From Codonopsis lanceolata (taxonomy: Eukaryota; Streptophyta; Magnoliopsida; Asterales; Campanulaceae): a stretch of DNA of 64,000 nt. The translations under genes were made by a program, and so were the position numbers. Of the stretch, positions 63,090-64,000 are shown piece by piece; position 1 is the first letter of the stretch, and each line of letters starts with the position of its first letter. A model generated the notes under the pieces. That model had not been told where the DNA came from and did no database searches. It saw nothing but the letters and a program-made list of their open reading frames with translations. The stretch spans positions 36,182,227-36,246,226 of the forward strand of contig CM028378.1 of the NCBI GenBank assembly GCA_013146195.2, in the 5' to 3' direction.

Positions 63090-63930
63090 ACTGTCTTTCC
63101 CAACCTATGATGTCTCACTTTTATACACAAATTTATATTTGTCCGACTTTGTCCTTCACTGTTCATGGGTGTTAAAAACAGTAATGGAAAATCATACATG
63201 TTAGGATTATTTTGATCATATTTTACTTGTGATGCAAAGTGAGATTTGATTATATTTTCATCATTTAGGTTGTCATTTGATAGTTAAAATAATTTTTAAT
63301 TAAAGTAATATAATTATTTCAATAGTTATACTTTGTCTCATTTTAAAGTCAAAGGCACAAAAAATGAATTACTCCAAAAAAAAATTAAATTTAGATGTTA
63401 TTCAATTTATTATTTCATCATTCACTTTCTTCCATCAATCTCATCAATCTCATCATTCATAGACTCACCACCACTACCACCTCAAATTTCACTATTAGCA
63501 CAAAAGTTAATTTTTGATTTGATTTCATTTTCTAATTCCTTACTCCTACCTTCAAAGTAACCCATTTGCAAAAGCCATCATTTATGGACACACTACCACC
63601 ACAACCTTAAATTTCACATTTTACAAACTCAAATTCAATTTTTAAATTTTTCAAATTTTCAAATTGAAACTGAAACCCATATGGATCTTTGAAAATTTGA
63701 TGATTTGGAAATCTCACAATGTTGTATTTCATCTAAACCACCATTGTCATCCCTACAATCGCCGTCATCACCGCCCCTAACACCACCATCACCAAAAAAC
63801 GCACTCACCTCGCCTTGCTTAATGGAGACATAAAATCTCTTTAGCTTTTGTTTAGTCGAACTTCTTTCTTTAAATATCTCTCATTTCTTAGTTCCAATCC
63901 ACTTTTTGTTCAAATTACTAAGTAATGAGA
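63090..63930. repeat. Duplicated segment, copy 2 (uninterrupted)
   Basis: A continuous segment whose left part matches 60590-60840 and whose right part matches 62280-62900, so it shows the arrangement before the MULE inserted into copy 1. It contains ACC/CACCAC-rich stretches (63463-63480, 63760-63800) but no lasting ORF. Element class unknown. Confidence 0.7.
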
Positions 63931-64000
63931 AAATCTAATTTTAGAATGAGACTACTTAAAAGGATGTCGGTTGGTGACAACCTATTTCAATAAAAGGAGA

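Overview
This is plant nuclear DNA, most likely from a eudicot. It is AT-rich and carries plant-type Ty1/copia retrotransposons primed by initiator tRNA-Met, Stowaway-type MITEs with CTCCCTCCGTCC-like ends and TA target duplications, hAT MITEs with 8-bp duplications, and many Mutator-like (MULE) elements with long terminal inverted repeats (TIRs). I see no rRNA, no canonical tRNA and no CRISPR array. The species cannot be named from the sequence. One 100-base run of N (22226-22325) marks a scaffold join.

Only two ordinary genes are convincing: 25175-25501 and 43401-44033, both on the + strand. Both encode members of the same plant-specific serine-rich family, with the motif C-x-CSPT-x-HPGSFRC and a conserved Arg-rich tail. 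They look like diverged paralogues about 18 kb apart. Each has a TATA-like box and a good ATG context, and each is intronless in the coding part. Everything else is transposon-derived or featureless AT-rich spacer.

Layout. 1-8195: a MULE end, an hAT MITE, a SINE-like array with tandem B-box motifs, a Pack-MULE carrying a UPF1/SEN1-like helicase scrap, Stowaway MITEs and a C-rich TIR element. 8201-13362: a complete but dead copia element on the - strand, with both LTRs and an AATAT duplication. 14555-22225: a large Sirevirus-like copia element on the + strand, whose 3' end runs into the scaffold gap after an intron-containing ORF. 22326-28210: nested MITEs and Pack-MULEs around the first gene. 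28553-32598: a roughly 4-kb non-coding repeat with a TATA box and exon/intron-like signals. 32599-41004: spacer, a truncated second Sirevirus-like copy on the - strand and a TIR element split by an hAT MITE. 41005-42736: a MITE split by a Pack-MULE, followed by the second gene. 45632-49125: a Pack-MULE carrying pieces of ribosomal protein L27a, a Stowaway, a (TA)n tract, a second SINE-like array and a small MULE. 49126-52301: AT-rich tandem repeats. 52302-57140: a third, 3'-truncated Sirevirus-like copy. 57141-60280: gypsy-like LTR and leader sequence with a three-unit tandem array. 60281-64000: an old ~0.8-kb duplication, one copy of which is split by another MULE.

The genes do not form a pathway. 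The window is best read as a two-gene island in a nest of transposons. Its main interest is the number of MULE-type elements that have picked up pieces of host genes, and the order in which elements are nested. All identities were assigned by reading; no database search was possible.
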